A DNA stretch of 7,604 nucleotides, taken from NCBI GenBank assembly GCA_050331335.1, contig JBHJGY010000083.1, positions 1 through 7,604 of the forward strand, given 5' to 3'. A program made the position numbers and the translations under genes. Source of the stretch: Thermohalobaculum sp050331335. Lineage in GTDB: Bacteria > Pseudomonadota > Alphaproteobacteria > Rhodobacterales > Rhodobacteraceae. The stretch's first letter is position 1; each line of letters starts with the position of its first letter. Positions 5,670 through 7,604 of this stretch are shown one piece after another. The notes beneath the pieces are model-generated. The model saw only the letters and a program-made list of their open reading frames with translations. It was not told the origin of the DNA and searched no databases.

Positions 5670-6473
5670 GTGCTCGCTCGGTTATTTGGGTTCGGCGCGA
5701 AACATCGGCTGCATCGACAGCGCCGCCGGCGTTATGCGCGGCCTGAGATCGACATGTCGCCGCTCGAGCCTGACCATCTGCTTTACGCCATTGGCGATTT
5801 GCACGGGCGGGCCGATCTCTTGCTCCGTGCCATCGAGAAGATCCTGGCCGAGGCCCATCAGAGCCCGCCGGAGGTGGTGTTTCTTGGCGACTATATCGAC
5901 CGCGGCGGCGAGGCACGCGCGACGCTGGCGGCACTCGTTGAGGTCGCGCGGCTGCGAGAGATCCGGCCGATCTTTCTCAAGGGCAACCACGAGGCGATGT
6001 TGCTGAACTTTCTTGCGGATCCGGTGGCGGAAGCGCGCTGGCTGCGCGTCGGTGGGCTGGAAACGCTGCTGAGCTTCGGGATCGGCGCCTACGAGACGAC
6101 ATCGGAGCCCGAGCTTGCCCGGATTGCAGATGAACTGAGGCCCGCCATCGCGCCGTTTCTGAGCTTCATCGAGGGGCTGAAGCCCTATCATCTCAGCGGC
6201 AATCTGCTTTGCGTTCATGCTGGGGCCGATCCCGCCAGAGCGCCCCAGCGCCAGCGCCCCGAGACGTTGCTCTGGGGGCATCCAGAGTTCGAGAAGATCC
6301 CCCGCCAGGACGGGCTTTGGGTGGTGCATGGGCACCGGGTTATCGACGCGCCGCGGGTTGAGCGCGGGCGTATTGCGATCGACACCGGCGCGTATCTCTC
6401 TGGCATTCTCACGATGCTGAAAGCCGACCCCGGGGCCGAGCCGGAATTCGTCAGCTTAACCTTGGCTGGCTGA
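5670..6473 (+). CDS. PPP-family metallophosphatase (serine/threonine phosphatase or diadenosine tetraphosphatase type)
   Basis: A 267-residue metallophosphoesterase with all the phosphoprotein-phosphatase family metal motifs in order: GDLHGR (42-47), GDYIDRG (73-79), GNHE (105-108), VHAG (182-185) and VHGH (219-222, final His). Such enzymes bind two metal ions and hydrolyse phosphoesters. Bacterial relatives include PrpA/PrpB-type Ser/Thr/Tyr phosphatases, the lambda phosphatase and ApaH, and the sequence does not tell which substrate is used. Start: GTG 5670 is preferred because AGGAAAGG with a G run precedes it (5654-5666) and the resulting N-terminus, LARLFGFG, is like relatives in alphaproteobacteria. 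GTG 5607 would add 21 unfamiliar residues, and ATG 5754 lacks a ribosome site. A polybasic stretch (KHRLHRQRRRRYARP, about 11-25) follows the hydrophobic start and might favour membrane contact. The amidase gene follows after 52 bp, probably in the same transcript. Confidence 0.85.
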   Translation: MLARLFGFGAKHRLHRQRRRRYARPEIDMSPLEPDHLLYAIGDLHGRADLLLRAIEKILAEAHQSPPEVVFLGDYIDRGGEARATLAALVEVARLREIRPIFLKGNHEAMLLNFLADPVAEARWLRVGGLETLLSFGIGAYETTSEPELARIADELRPAIAPFLSFIEGLKPYHLSGNLLCVHAGADPARAPQRQRPETLLWGHPEFEKIPRQDGLWVVHGHRVIDAPRVERGRIAIDTGAYLSGILTMLKADPGAEPEFVSLTLAG

Positions 6474-6525
6474 GACGGGCGCGGCAGCGTCCGGGTGCGG
6501 CATCCTTGGGATCGCGGGACACGAC

Positions 6526-7266
6526 ATGGAGATCTTCGAGCATCCATCGCCCAATCACGGCGCCCGGCGGCAAGGGGCACGGCCGGCATTGGTGGTGCTG
6601 CATCACACCGGCATGGCAACGGCAGACGCGGCGCTGGCGCGGCTGTGCGACCCGGCGGCGGAGGTCAGCGCGCATTATCTGATCGCCGAGGATGGCCGGG
6701 TCTGGCAGCTGGTCGCCGAGGAGCGACGGGCTTGGCACGCAGGGGTGGCGTCTTGGGGAGCGGGGGGAGACGTGAACTCCCGCTCCATCGGCCTTGAACT
6801 CGCCAATCCCGGAGAGGGGCCTGGCGCGCATCCGTATCCCGAGCCGCAGATGCGGGCCCTGGAGGCACTGTTGGCGGCTGTGTGCGCGCGTTGGACGATC
6901 CCGCCCGAGGGGATCGTCGGCCATGCGTGTGTCGCCCCGACCCGTAAGGCCGATCCCGGCCGAGGCTTCGACTGGCGCCGGCTGGCGCTCTCTGGGCTTG
7001 CAATCTGGGACTGGGCGTCCGATGCGCAAGCCGACCCTCCGAGCCCGCCTGACCCCTCTGCGCCGATGTTTCAGCAGGCTGCGCGCCGCTTCGGCTATCC
7101 TGTGCCCCAGACCGGCCGGTGGGATGGCGATACCTTGGCCGTCTGGCGGGCCTTTTGCCTGCGTTTTCGCCCACAGGCCGTCGGGGACCGGCCGAGCGGC
7201 GCCGGACTTGCGGCGCTCGTGCGGCTTGCGCAGCGCTATCCGGCTGTCGGGTGCGTGCAGGATTGA
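6526..7266 (+). CDS. N-acetylmuramoyl-L-alanine amidase (Amidase_2) with C-terminal peptidoglycan-binding domain, AmiD/AmpD type
   Basis: A 246-residue zinc amidase that cleaves the bond between N-acetylmuramic acid and the L-Ala of the stem peptide. Zinc ligands are apparent: H26 in VVLHHTG, H133 in IVGHACVAP and D143 in KADPGR. E91 in SIGLELANPG matches the catalytic Glu of E. coli AmiD. A domain of about 60 residues (194-235) with FQQAARRFGYPVPQTGRWDGDT resembles the peptidoglycan-binding domain of AmiD. Unlike E. coli AmiD, an outer-membrane lipoprotein, there is no signal peptide or lipobox: the protein starts MEIFEHPSPNHGARR. A cytosolic, AmpD-like role in recycling anhydro-muropeptides is therefore likely (inference). 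ATG 6526 has a modest GGGA (6516-6519). The stop codon is built into the putative -35 box of rnpB. Confidence 0.88.
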   Translation: MEIFEHPSPNHGARRQGARPALVVLHHTGMATADAALARLCDPAAEVSAHYLIAEDGRVWQLVAEERRAWHAGVASWGAGGDVNSRSIGLELANPGEGPGAHPYPEPQMRALEALLAAVCARWTIPPEGIVGHACVAPTRKADPGRGFDWRRLALSGLAIWDWASDAQADPPSPPDPSAPMFQQAARRFGYPVPQTGRWDGDTLAVWRAFCLRFRPQAVGDRPSGAGLAALVRLAQRYPAVGCVQD

Positions 7267-7290
7267 CCGCGGCGCGTCCTGGTGTCACAT
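7263..7290 (+). promoter_or_regulatory. putative rnpB promoter overlapping the amidase stop codon
   Basis: TTGACC at 7263-7268 matches the sigma70 -35 consensus at five of six bases and contains the amidase TGA (7264-7266). A 16-bp spacer leads to TCACAT (7285-7290), a weak -10 with three of six consensus bases, including the first T and last AT. Transcription from here would start near 7297-7298, right where RNase P RNA homology is expected to begin. The poor -10 keeps this tentative. Confidence 0.42.
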
Positions 7291-7297
7291 CGCAGGC

Positions 7298-7604
<307 letters not shown>

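Overview
The window is very GC-rich chromosomal DNA, apparently all protein coding on the + strand. It most resembles an alphaproteobacterium. The pointers are the class A RNase P RNA at the right edge, preceded by a cytosolic-type amidase gene; the alphaproteobacterial style of the MttB-like protein with its FAD/GcvT oxidoreductase neighbour; and a UbiG-type quinone methyltransferase. Order and genus cannot be fixed from this piece. There is no mobile element, CRISPR array, tRNA or prophage signal. I did not find an undescribed multi-gene system; the interest lies in details of gene junctions and of individual proteins.

Left part (1-1983): the 3' end of a dimethylglycine/sarcosine dehydrogenase-like oxidoreductase (GcvT C-terminal domain), then, after a 159-bp gap with a small tandem repeat, a full-length MttB-family methyltransferase without pyrrolysine. 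Together they suggest methylated-amine (betaine-type) demethylation: one enzyme would pass a methyl group to a corrinoid protein, the other would oxidise a methylamine. No corrinoid protein gene is in view.

Middle part (1984-4411): a gap with two GC hairpins, then ubiG-like, a 21-codon micro-ORF and a large alpha/beta hydrolase gene. The three reading frames are chained by short stop/start overlaps, so they look translationally coupled. The hydrolase has an N-terminal anchor, a soluble hydrolase domain and a multi-pass C-terminal membrane region.

Right part (4412-7604): cysE (serine acetyltransferase, cysteine synthesis) with its own leader and a strong GC hairpin behind it. Then come a PPP-family metallophosphatase and, 52 bp later, an AmiD/AmpD-type N-acetylmuramoyl-L-alanine amidase with a C-terminal peptidoglycan-binding domain; these two may be cotranscribed. 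The 5' three quarters or so of rnpB follow, truncated by the window edge. A plausible rnpB promoter has its -35 box on the amidase stop codon. In many alphaproteobacteria rnpB lies just before the mraZ/ftsL division and cell-wall cluster (recalled knowledge), so the missing sequence to the right may enter that cluster.
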